From an uncultured Ruminococcus sp. (GTDB lineage: Bacteria > Bacillota > Clostridia > Oscillospirales > Ruminococcaceae), in contig CALDFS010000098.1 in NCBI GenBank assembly GCA_937942105.1, forward strand, positions 1 through 12,734: a stretch of DNA of 12,734 nt. Reading direction: 5' to 3'. Of the stretch, positions 6,649 to 12,734 are shown piece after piece. The position numbers and the translations under genes were made by a program. The notes below the pieces were generated by a model, which was given only the letters and a program-made list of their open reading frames with translations, ran no database searches and was not told the DNA's origin. Every line of letters starts with the position of its first letter. The first letter of the stretch is position 1.

Positions 6649-9198
6649 ATGAAGAATAAATTTCTCAGATTGATCGCTTGTCTGCTCGTCGCAGCAACGC
6701 TTCTTTCAATCACAGTAGTACCGACGTTCGGCGCGGATAACACCGAAGAACCCCCGGCACAGACAGATGAATCCGTTCCCGGGGAGGATGGCGGCGAAAA
6801 TGCCAATGCGCCCGCAGCTGATGAAAATCAGGAGGGCGACCCGGCAGATGCTCCCACAGAGGGTGAAGAACCTGCCGAAGGTGAAGAACCCACCGAGGAT
6901 GCTCCCGCAGAGGGCGAAGACCCCGCTGAGGACGAACCCGCTGACGAGCCTACCGACGAAGAAGGCTCCGAGGACGAGGATGATGAGGATCAGCCCGCTA
7001 AGTTCATTTCCGACGAGGAGGAGCTTGCAAGGTCAGAATTCGTCTGTGAAAACGACAATTACGCTATGTATCTTGACAGGGAATTTGAAAGAATCGGTCT
7101 TTTAGTCAAGGAAACCGGGTTCATTCACTGGTCAAACTGCGTAAACGCCATGCTCGACGATGCAACCAGCAAGCCTGCGCTTAAGCAGAACAGAATGTCG
7201 AACATCGCCACCAAAAACGGCAATGCTACCGACCTTATAACATCCTCCTACCTGTACTCCTACAGACAGTCTACGCAGAAGGAGAATACAGAGTTCGAGA
7301 TCGAGGATAACGGCGTTAAGATCACCTACAACATGAAGGACTATAAGACGGTCATTCCGGTTCACTTCGTTCTTGAAGAAGATCACCTAAGAGTATATGT
7401 CAAGACGAGCGAGATCCAGGAAAAAGCCGGCTACAAGGAAGGCGTGGACGATGAGGAAGCCAAATCCGACGTTCTGATTCTTACCGACATTGCCATACTT
7501 CCTTATATGAGCGCCGCCTCTACCGATGAAGAGGGTTATATGTTCATTCCGGACGGTTCCGGTGCAGTCATCGACCTTAACAACGGCAAATCGGTTTATA
7601 AGAATTACTCCGAATATCTCTACGGAAGAGATATAACCAAGGTAAGAGAGCTTGAAGCCGACGCTGTAGAGCAGGCTTATATGCCGGTTATGGCTATGGT
7701 AAGAGGAAACAACGGTCTTGTAATGATAGCGGACAAGGGAGATACCTTTGCCACCGTAAATGCAGCCGTTGCCAACAACAAGAACGATCAGTGCGGTTAC
7801 AACTACTGCTACTTCTCATTCGTTTTAAGATCTACCGACGATTACCATATGGCCGGTGATTCTTCCTCCATCATAGTATTTGAAAAGGGCGACGGTAAGA
7901 TACCCGTTGAGGAAATATCCGTAAGATATTACCCTGTAACATCTGATGAGGAGATAGTTCCCTATTCAACCATTGCAGACGTTTACCGCAATTATCTTAT
8001 TGAGGAGCAGGGTCTTACCAAGAAGACCAAGGCAAACTATTCTCCACTGTTTGTTGACTACTACGGCGGAACCCTGAAGTCCAAGTCGATCCTTGGTATC
8101 CCGGTAGATATCAAGACTGCTTATACCACCTTTGATCAGGCGATGGAGATAACCTCTAAGCTTCGCGACAGCGGAGTTGACGAGATGGTAGTAAACTACA
8201 ACGACTGGACAAACGATTCCATGTCCTCGAAGATCGATACCGCTGATTCAGTTGCAGGCTGCCTGGGCGGCAAGAGCGATTTCAAGAAGATGATGCAGTT
8301 CTACAAGGACAACAGCATTGACTTCTACGCTACGGTTGACGGTTTCACCTTCAAGTCGGGCGGCAATGGCTTCATAACTCTGTTCGACACTGCTTACAGA
8401 GTTTCAAAGTCCTATTCAAGACAGTATAACTACAACATAGCCTACGGAACTCCCGAACCGGGTGTTGCACCCGCTCTGCTGGCTCCGAAGTCGATTTCAA
8501 AGCTTTCAAAGAAGGTTTCAAAGAACGTTTCCAAGCTTAATCTTCCCGGCGTTGGCTTAGGATCCATTTCCTCCACCGTTTGGTCTGACTTCTCGAATAA
8601 GAACCACACCAACCGTGCAACCACCGCTCAGTACATTATCGACTATTACAAGTCAGCCAAGGACAGCACCACTGACAAGAAGGCAATTGCCGAAGCACCG
8701 AACGCTTATCTGCTGCCTTATGTTGACACGATAACCGGTCTTCCGCTTCAGTCCAGTCAGTTCAAGATCGTTGACAGGGATATCCCCTTCATGCAGATGG
8801 TTCTTCATGGCTATACCGATTACTCCACAGAAGCCATCAACGCTTCACCTGATTCCAAGATGCTCTTCCTTAAGGCTATTGCCTCTGGCTCCAACATCAG
8901 GTACGATTTCATCTATAACGAAGCAACAAAGCTTGTTAATACGGACTATGTAGGACTTTACTATGCTACATACGAAGGCTGGCTTGAACAGTGCGCAGGC
9001 GAATACAAGCTTGCAAACGAAATTCTTTCTCAGGTTTCCGATTCTGTCATCACCGATTACAGAATTGACGGCTCGGTTATTACAACCACCTACGAAAACG
9101 GCGTTAAGACCACCGTTGACCTTGAAACAGGAAAGATCACAGCCGGCGGCAAGACCTACAATTATTCCGACTATGTTGACGAAGGAGGCTTGAAATAA
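6649..9198 (+). CDS. Secreted DUF5696 protein, probable glycosidase-like fold
   Basis: The start chosen is ATG 6649, preceded by AAAGTGAG at seven bases; an in-frame GTG at 6637 would add four residues and is the alternative. From the ATG there are 849 residues: a signal peptide at 1-29 (cleavage near TFGA/DN), an acidic Glu/Pro/Asp linker at 30-118, a beta-rich region at about 125-450 (YMFIPDGSGAVIDLNNGKSV), and a probable (beta/alpha) barrel at about 462-780. Barrel-like pieces are LFVDYYGGTLKSK, SGVDEMVVNYNDWTND, SIDFYATVDGFTF, STVWSDFSNKNHTNRATTAQ and NAYLLPYVDTITGLPLQSSQ. The C-terminus (TTYENGVKTTVDLETGKI) is again beta-rich. This arrangement matches my recollection of DUF5696 (PF18952), which resembles glycoside hydrolases with an N-terminal mutarotase-like sandwich; no activity is established and I cannot name catalytic residues. 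No anchor or sorting motif is visible. Its stop overlaps the next start as TAATG. An extracellular glycan-processing role is inferred from the permeases on both sides. Confidence 0.8.
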   Translation: MKNKFLRLIACLLVAATLLSITVVPTFGADNTEEPPAQTDESVPGEDGGENANAPAADENQEGDPADAPTEGEEPAEGEEPTEDAPAEGEDPAEDEPADEPTDEEGSEDEDDEDQPAKFISDEEELARSEFVCENDNYAMYLDREFERIGLLVKETGFIHWSNCVNAMLDDATSKPALKQNRMSNIATKNGNATDLITSSYLYSYRQSTQKENTEFEIEDNGVKITYNMKDYKTVIPVHFVLEEDHLRVYVKTSEIQEKAGYKEGVDDEEAKSDVLILTDIAILPYMSAASTDEEGYMFIPDGSGAVIDLNNGKSVYKNYSEYLYGRDITKVRELEADAVEQAYMPVMAMVRGNNGLVMIADKGDTFATVNAAVANNKNDQCGYNYCYFSFVLRSTDDYHMAGDSSSIIVFEKGDGKIPVEEISVRYYPVTSDEEIVPYSTIADVYRNYLIEEQGLTKKTKANYSPLFVDYYGGTLKSKSILGIPVDIKTAYTTFDQAMEITSKLRDSGVDEMVVNYNDWTNDSMSSKIDTADSVAGCLGGKSDFKKMMQFYKDNSIDFYATVDGFTFKSGGNGFITLFDTAYRVSKSYSRQYNYNIAYGTPEPGVAPALLAPKSISKLSKKVSKNVSKLNLPGVGLGSISSTVWSDFSNKNHTNRATTAQYIIDYYKSAKDSTTDKKAIAEAPNAYLLPYVDTITGLPLQSSQFKIVDRDIPFMQMVLHGYTDYSTEAINASPDSKMLFLKAIASGSNIRYDFIYNEATKLVNTDYVGLYYATYEGWLEQCAGEYKLANEILSQVSDSVITDYRIDGSVITTTYENGVKTTVDLETGKITAGGKTYNYSDYVDEGGLK
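6736..7002 (+). repeat. Low-complexity acidic Glu/Pro/Ala/Asp linker coding region
   Basis: This segment encodes about 89 residues with imperfect repeats such as EGEEPAEGEEPTEDAPAEGE, then PADEPTDEEGSEDEDDED. It lies directly after the signal peptide of the DUF5696 protein. It is probably a disordered extracellular spacer holding the folded part away from the membrane or wall. Confidence 0.8.
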
Positions 9199-10169
9199 TG
9201 GCTGAAGCAGTAAAAACCGTAAAGGAGAAAGCCCCCAAGGCTCCTAAGGCACCAAAAGAGCCAAAGGTAAAGGGCATGAAAATCCCTTACGAAAGACGGA
9301 AAATGCTTTATGGATACGGATTCCTGGCAATATGGATCATAGGAACAATTTACTTCTTCCTTAGACCGCTTATTGTATCCTTCTGGTATTCATTCAACAA
9401 GACCGGGGTAACGCTCGGCAAGATGGAAACGACGTTTATAGGACTTCAGAACTATATCGACGCTTTCACCAAGGACACCGACTATGTCAACGCCCTTTTA
9501 GAGGTTCTTAAGAACACTCTTTGGAAAACGCCTATCATCATAATTTTCTCGATATTCATTGCGGTTATCCTCAATCAGAAGTTCAGGGGAAGAACGTTCG
9601 CACGTGCGGTATTCTTCCTGCCGGTTATCATTGCAACCGGACCTGTTATGAGCATAATCAACGGCGATATGGACTCTTCCGGATACGCCGGCGGTGCAGA
9701 CCAGTTCTCAACCATGTTTGAAACCGATATGGCAGGCGCGCTGCTGCGATTCTTAGGTGTATATAATATCTCAGACACTGTAACCGAGGTCATCTCGCTT
9801 ATAACGAGCGACATCTTCAATCTGGTATGGAACTCCGGTATTCAGATAATCATCTTCCTGGCGGCTTTGCAGAACATTCCGTTCTCGGCAAAGGAAGCCG
9901 CACAGATCGAAGGTGCTACCTCTTGGGAGTTCTTCTGGAAGATCACCCTGCCCTATATCAGCCCTATGATAGTTGCAAACCTTATTTACACTATCGTTGA
10001 TTCCTTTATCGACCCTCAGAACGGCGTTATGAAGCTTGTTTTGGCACAGGCTTCTGACTGGAATCACGGCTTCTCGGCGGCTATGGCTTGGGCATACTTC
10101 TTAATTGTAATTCTTGCCCTGTGCATTGTTCTGCCGATAGTAAACAAGTTTGTTTACTACGAAGTATAA
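9198..10169 (+). CDS. Sugar ABC transporter permease, MalF type (pair 2), with Lys-Ala-Pro tail
   Basis: This 323-residue permease starts with a cytoplasmic tail of Lys-Ala-Pro repeats (KAPKAPKAPKEPKVKG, residues 11-26). TM1 is at about 38-62, with IGLQNYIDAF at 81-90. The EAA loop at residues 232-256 (KEAAQIEGATSWEFFWKITL) predicts an intact ATPase contact. A polar, probably extracellular insertion at about 154-200 (NGDMDSSGYAGGADQFS onward) separates the third and fourth core helices and is absent from the pair 1 MalF-type protein. From memory, this longer loop is typical of the permease subfamily found next to DUF5696 genes. The start is set by GGAGG ten bases upstream inside the preceding gene, whose stop it overlaps as TAATG. 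It should heterodimerise with the next gene. The ligand is unknown, and no dedicated binding protein lies beside the pair. Confidence 0.93.
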   Translation: MAEAVKTVKEKAPKAPKAPKEPKVKGMKIPYERRKMLYGYGFLAIWIIGTIYFFLRPLIVSFWYSFNKTGVTLGKMETTFIGLQNYIDAFTKDTDYVNALLEVLKNTLWKTPIIIIFSIFIAVILNQKFRGRTFARAVFFLPVIIATGPVMSIINGDMDSSGYAGGADQFSTMFETDMAGALLRFLGVYNISDTVTEVISLITSDIFNLVWNSGIQIIIFLAALQNIPFSAKEAAQIEGATSWEFFWKITLPYISPMIVANLIYTIVDSFIDPQNGVMKLVLAQASDWNHGFSAAMAWAYFLIVILALCIVLPIVNKFVYYEV

Positions 10170-10182
10170 AGGAGGGATTTAA

Positions 10183-11379
10183 GTGGCTAAAGAAAAACTT
10201 GAAAAGGCTCCTAAGCAGCCTAAAGCTCCAAAAGAACCAAAGGTTAAAAAGCCCAAGGAAAAGAGCCAGGCACAGCTTGAAAAAGAGTTTAACAAGGAGC
10301 GCGCAAAGCGCTTGAAGGAAAGAGAAAAGAAGTACAGAGCCGCCAAAAAAGCCGGCACGCTTGATCCCCGCCAGATGACTCCCGAGCATTTAAGATACCT
10401 CCGCCGCAAAAGAATCATCGAAAGGGTATGGCCGATATTCAGATTCTTTATTCTGTTCGGTCTATGCTTCGTAATTCTCTATCCCCTTATCTACATGCTT
10501 TCGACTGCGTTCCGTCCCTCCGCTCAGATGACAGACCCCTCTGTTATCTGGCTGCCAAAGTCCTTCACATTGAGCAACATTAAGGACGTTTGGGGAATAA
10601 TGGACTTCGGACCGACGCTTCTGAACACCGTTCTTCTGAACCTGGTCTGCTCGCTGCTTTCAGTTGTTGTCTGCGCTGTAACCGGTTACGGCTTCGCAAG
10701 ATTCAACTTCAAGGGCAAGGGAATTCTGTTTGCAATAGTTATCATGCAGATCATCGTTCCTCCGCAGATCACCGTTATACCGCTTTACCTTCAGTGGGCG
10801 TTCTTCAAGTGCGCAGGCTTGGTCAAGCTGGTTGCGGCTACCGGAGCGAAGACGTTCTTGGGAATTGCCATTAAGTGGTCGGATGACCGCACTCAGACAT
10901 ACATCTCGCTTATCGACCATTCGATAGTTATGTATGCCCCTGCAATATTCGCCAACGGTATTAAGTCGGGTCTTTATATCCTGATATTCAGGCAGTTCTT
11001 CAAGGGACTTCCCAAGGAGCTTGAGGATGCCGCTTACCTCGATGGCTGCGGTCCGTTCAAGACCTTTATCAGAATCATGGTGCCCAATGCGGCTTCATCC
11101 TTCTTAACGGTATTCCTGTTTGCAATAGTTTGGTACTGGAACGACTACTACGTAAGCTCTACCTTCTTCATCAACAACCATACAGTTGCGCTTGCACTGC
11201 AAAAGCTTTCGTCCACGCTGGATGCTCAGCTTTTCAACAACGCACAGGTCGGTACACGAAAGAAGATTGTTTGGCTTGAATCCGGATGCTTGCTGACGAT
11301 TGCTCCTATCCTGATAATGTATTGCTTCTTACAGAAGCACTTTACCGAGGGTCTGGAACGTTCGGGCTTGGTCGGATAA
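10183..11379 (+). CDS. Carbohydrate ABC transporter permease, MalG type (pair 2), with long basic N-terminal tail
   Basis: The start is GTG 10183, placed by AAAGGAGGG about six bases upstream and 13 bases after the previous stop. Of 398 residues, the first 80 or so form a highly charged tail. It begins with KAPKQPKAPKEPKVKKPKEK (8-27), like the tail of the preceding permease, and continues as a Lys/Arg/Glu helix probably able to form a coiled coil (about 28-56). Core TM1 is at 84-106, followed by the MalG-type sequence YMLSTAFRPS. The EAA loop is at 281-305 (EDAAYLDGCGPFKTFIRIMV). Compared with the pair 1 MalG-type protein there is an extra stretch at about 211-248 between the third and fourth core helices. 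The usual family length is 270-320 residues, so the tail and the insertion account for the excess. It is the last gene of the array, with a terminator 14 bases after the stop. Confidence 0.93.
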   Translation: MAKEKLEKAPKQPKAPKEPKVKKPKEKSQAQLEKEFNKERAKRLKEREKKYRAAKKAGTLDPRQMTPEHLRYLRRKRIIERVWPIFRFFILFGLCFVILYPLIYMLSTAFRPSAQMTDPSVIWLPKSFTLSNIKDVWGIMDFGPTLLNTVLLNLVCSLLSVVVCAVTGYGFARFNFKGKGILFAIVIMQIIVPPQITVIPLYLQWAFFKCAGLVKLVAATGAKTFLGIAIKWSDDRTQTYISLIDHSIVMYAPAIFANGIKSGLYILIFRQFFKGLPKELEDAAYLDGCGPFKTFIRIMVPNAASSFLTVFLFAIVWYWNDYYVSSTFFINNHTVALALQKLSSTLDAQLFNNAQVGTRKKIVWLESGCLLTIAPILIMYCFLQKHFTEGLERSGLVG

Positions 11380-11392
11380 TAAGAATTATATT

Positions 11393-11427
11393 CAAGAGCG
11401 TATCTTTCGGATGCGCTCTTGTTTTTT
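11393..11427 (+). terminator. Strong intrinsic terminator closing the transporter operon
   Basis: CAAGAGCGTATC pairs with GATGCGCTCTTG as a 12-bp stem containing one T-G wobble, closed by a TTTCG loop and followed directly by six T residues. It starts 14 bases after the last permease stop. No comparable hairpin with a T-run was seen between the earlier genes. Confidence 0.93.
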
Positions 11428-11447
11428 GTGCGGAAAAGATATATAAT
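11419..11447 (+). promoter_or_regulatory. Probable sigma-A promoter of the acetyltransferase gene
   Basis: A perfect TATAAT at 11442-11447 follows TTGTTT (11419-11424, three of six consensus matches) at 17-base spacing. The -35 element lies within the right stem end and T-run of the terminator. The start codon is 30 bases downstream of the -10, a normal distance. Confidence 0.55.
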
Positions 11448-11477
11448 AGAACAAATATATTTGATCTGGAGCTGCTT

Positions 11478-11918
11478 ATGGAAACAATAATAAAGCATTT
11501 TACCGAGCTTACACTTGATGAGCTGTATGAGATAATGAAGCTGCGTGTGGCAGTCTTCGTCGTTGAGCAGAACTGCCCTTATCAGGAACTGGATGATTAC
11601 GATAAAGACTGCTACCACATATTCTTCCGCGACGAAAACGGCATTGCCGCATATTTGCGCGTTTTAGATAAGGGCAGGTTTGAAGATGTCTCCTTAGGCA
11701 GGGTTATATCCGCCCGCCGCCGGTGCGGTCTGGGAACCAAGCTGATAAAGGTCGGAGTTGAGGTCGCGAAGGAAAAATATCATGCAAAAAGAATCATGAT
11801 AGGCGCGCAGACCTATGCAAGACCTTTTTACGAGCAGGCAGGCTTTTCACAGATAGAAGGAACCGGCGAGTATTTAGAGGACGGCATACCGCACATCTAC
11901 ATGGAAATGCAGCTTTGA
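11478..11918 (+). CDS. elaA: ElaA-family GNAT N-acetyltransferase
   Basis: This 146-residue protein closely follows E. coli ElaA (about 153 residues, recalled from memory): LRVAVFVVEQNCPYQELD at 22-39 is the family hallmark, LGRVI is at 73-77, and EDGIPHIYM closes the protein. The acetyl-CoA binding loop R-x-x-G-x-G is at residues 81-86 (RRCGLG), and the GAQ...FYEQAGF segment at 109-123 completes the GNAT fold. ElaA-type proteins are cytosolic acetyltransferases whose physiological substrate is not well defined. The ATG at 11478 is chosen because GGAG lies six bases upstream and the homology begins there; an in-frame upstream extension to 11286 would run through the permease gene, the terminator and the promoter. 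It is probably monocistronic and unrelated to the transporter. Confidence 0.9.
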   Translation: METIIKHFTELTLDELYEIMKLRVAVFVVEQNCPYQELDDYDKDCYHIFFRDENGIAAYLRVLDKGRFEDVSLGRVISARRRCGLGTKLIKVGVEVAKEKYHAKRIMIGAQTYARPFYEQAGFSQIEGTGEYLEDGIPHIYMEMQL

Positions 11919-11924
11919 TGGCTA

Positions 11925-11953
11925 TTGCAAAAAGTCGAAAACTGTGTTATACT
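11925..11953 (+). promoter_or_regulatory. Extended -10 promoter of bioY
   Basis: TTGCAA (11925-11930) and TATACT (11948-11953) are exactly 17 bases apart, and TGT just before the -10 makes a TGn extended element. It sits a few bases after the acetyltransferase stop and about 70 bases before the bioY start, leaving an AT-rich leader of some 65 bases in which I see no riboswitch-like structure. Confidence 0.75.
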
Positions 11954-12025
11954 GTTTTCTAAAGTTAAAACAAAGTAATAATCGATGTTTTTGCTTGATA
12001 AATTGTTTGGAAAGGATGAATATTT

Positions 12026-12586
12026 ATGAAAACAGAAAATGCCGCTGTAGGCACAAGAAGGCTTTTCGATGTAAGAACCATGGCTTTGATAGGAGTTTCC
12101 GCCGCCATAATCGCGGTTTTTGCCCCCTGGAAGATACCTGTAGGTCCTATTCCCATAACCCTTGCGACCTTTGCAATCTATTTTGTAAGCGCTGTTCTGG
12201 GAGCATATAAGGGAACTGCCGCAACTGCTGTATACATACTTCTGGGTGCGGTGGGCGTTCCGGTATTCTCAGGCTTTGCAGGCGGATTCCATGTAGTTGC
12301 CGGTGTTACCGGCGGATATATTGTGGGATATATCTTCTGCGCGCTTGTAACCGGTCTTTTCTGTGATAAAATGCATCACTGGTCTAAGTACCCTATAGGA
12401 ATGGTTCTGGGAACAGTGGTTTTATATGCCTTCGGAACTGCATGGTACTGTATTCTTGCAAAGAGCGCGCTTGTGCCGGCACTTGCCGCCTGTGTGTTCC
12501 CGTTTATCGGCTTTGATGCCTTGAAGATAGCCGCAGCTTCAATTGTTGCCGCCCGCATAAAGCCTGTGCTGGACAGAATGTTATGA
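12026..12586 (+). CDS. bioY: Biotin transporter BioY (ECF substrate-specific S component)
   Basis: This 186-residue integral membrane protein has about six helices. Family signatures are plain: GPIPITLATFAIYFVSAVLG at 40-59, FSGFAGGFHVVAGVTGGYIV at 81-100, and the FDALK segment at 163-167, which supplies the conserved D-x-x-K (D164, K167) linked to biotin binding in BioY proteins. It binds biotin in the membrane and hands it to the energy-coupling module (EcfT with the A/A' ATPases), which is not in this window, so a shared ECF module encoded elsewhere is likely. AAAGGA lies nine bases before the ATG. It has its own promoter; biotin-responsive control by BirA is plausible for such genes, but only a poor operator-like sequence is seen here. 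The stop overlaps the following lipoprotein start as ATGA. Confidence 0.95.
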   Translation: MKTENAAVGTRRLFDVRTMALIGVSAAIIAVFAPWKIPVGPIPITLATFAIYFVSAVLGAYKGTAATAVYILLGAVGVPVFSGFAGGFHVVAGVTGGYIVGYIFCALVTGLFCDKMHHWSKYPIGMVLGTVVLYAFGTAWYCILAKSALVPALAACVFPFIGFDALKIAAASIVAARIKPVLDRML

Positions 12587-12734
12587 AGAAAGCTGCTGCA
12601 ATTGCTTTGTCTGCCGTCATGCTATTTACAGGATGCGATCTGGCTCGGTTCATCCCGGGCGTTACCCCGCCTGTAAGCGATGTTACCACAGACAGCTATA
12701 CTGCCTTAACAGAAGCCCCGCCGACCACGAGTGA
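12583..12734 (+). CDS. Lipoprotein of unknown function (3' end outside window)
   Basis: An ATG overlapping the bioY stop (ATGA) opens a frame that runs to the right edge, giving 50 codons and two bases. It begins MKKAAAIALSAVMLFTGC, a typical lipoprotein signal with a lipobox LFTGC and lipidated Cys 18. A Pro/Thr/Ser-rich linker follows (PGVTPPVSDVTT and on to PPTTS), as commonly precedes a folded extracellular domain. Nothing seen so far identifies that domain. Coupling to bioY suggests co-expression, but a role in biotin uptake is unproven. The ribosome site is weak (GGA nine bases upstream), consistent with translational coupling. Confidence 0.75.
   Translation, partial: MKKAAAIALSAVMLFTGCDLARFIPGVTPPVSDVTTDSYTALTEAPPTTS

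Noticed and set aside
8491..8540. Short TTTCAAAG-like DNA repeats in the DUF5696 gene
   Set aside because: They encode a Ser-Lys-rich helix within the expected domain; the repetition follows from the amino acid pattern and is too short and irregular for a CRISPR or mobile element.
11286..11477. Upstream in-frame extension of the acetyltransferase reading frame
   Set aside because: It overlaps the end of the permease gene and crosses the terminator and promoter, the residues do not resemble the family, and a ribosome site supports ATG 11478.
11954..12010. Riboswitch or RNA gene in the bioY leader
   Set aside because: The leader is short and AT-rich, and I see no strong stem or known riboswitch core.

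Overview
The window looks like a piece of a Clostridia (Bacillota) chromosome, most like the gut or rumen Oscillospirales. The grounds are a moderate GC content, strong GGAGG-type ribosome binding sites, tightly packed co-directional genes, lysine-rich secreted protein signals, a BioY biotin transporter, and carbohydrate ABC transporter families typical of that group. This placement is an inference from style and gene families; no rRNA or other marker gene is present. Every gene is on the + strand and there is no gene-free stretch longer than about 110 bases.

Positions 1-11427 carry one long operon-like array of eight genes that ends at a strong intrinsic terminator. The order is: a large solute-binding protein cut off at the left edge; a MalF-type and a MalG-type sugar permease; a secreted NHL-propeller/TPR protein with a C-terminal membrane anchor; a small Yip1-family membrane protein; a secreted DUF5696 protein that reads like a glycosidase-fold protein; and a second MalF-type/MalG-type permease pair. 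Spacings are mostly 12-55 bases, with an ATGA overlap (NHL/TPR to Yip1) and a TAATG overlap (DUF5696 to third permease). No ATPase gene is present, which is usual for this transporter class, where a shared MsmX/MsmK/UgpC-type ATPase encoded elsewhere often energises several importers.

The likely theme is capture, surface processing and uptake of a carbohydrate, probably an oligosaccharide. The substrate is unknown, and the NHL/TPR, Yip1 and DUF5696 proteins have no established role. From memory, similar neighbourhoods recur in Clostridia and Paenibacillus, so this is the best candidate here for an undescribed system. Its unusual points are two complete permease pairs with only one visible binding protein, a 48-residue tandem duplication inserted into the NHL propeller, acidic Pro/Glu linkers on the two secreted proteins, and matching Lys-Ala-Pro repeat tails on the second permease pair.

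Positions 11428-12734 hold unrelated housekeeping genes: an ElaA-like GNAT acetyltransferase with its own promoter in the tail of the terminator, then bioY (biotin ECF substrate-binding component) behind a good extended -10 promoter, and the first 50 codons of a lipoprotein gene that overlaps bioY by ATGA.
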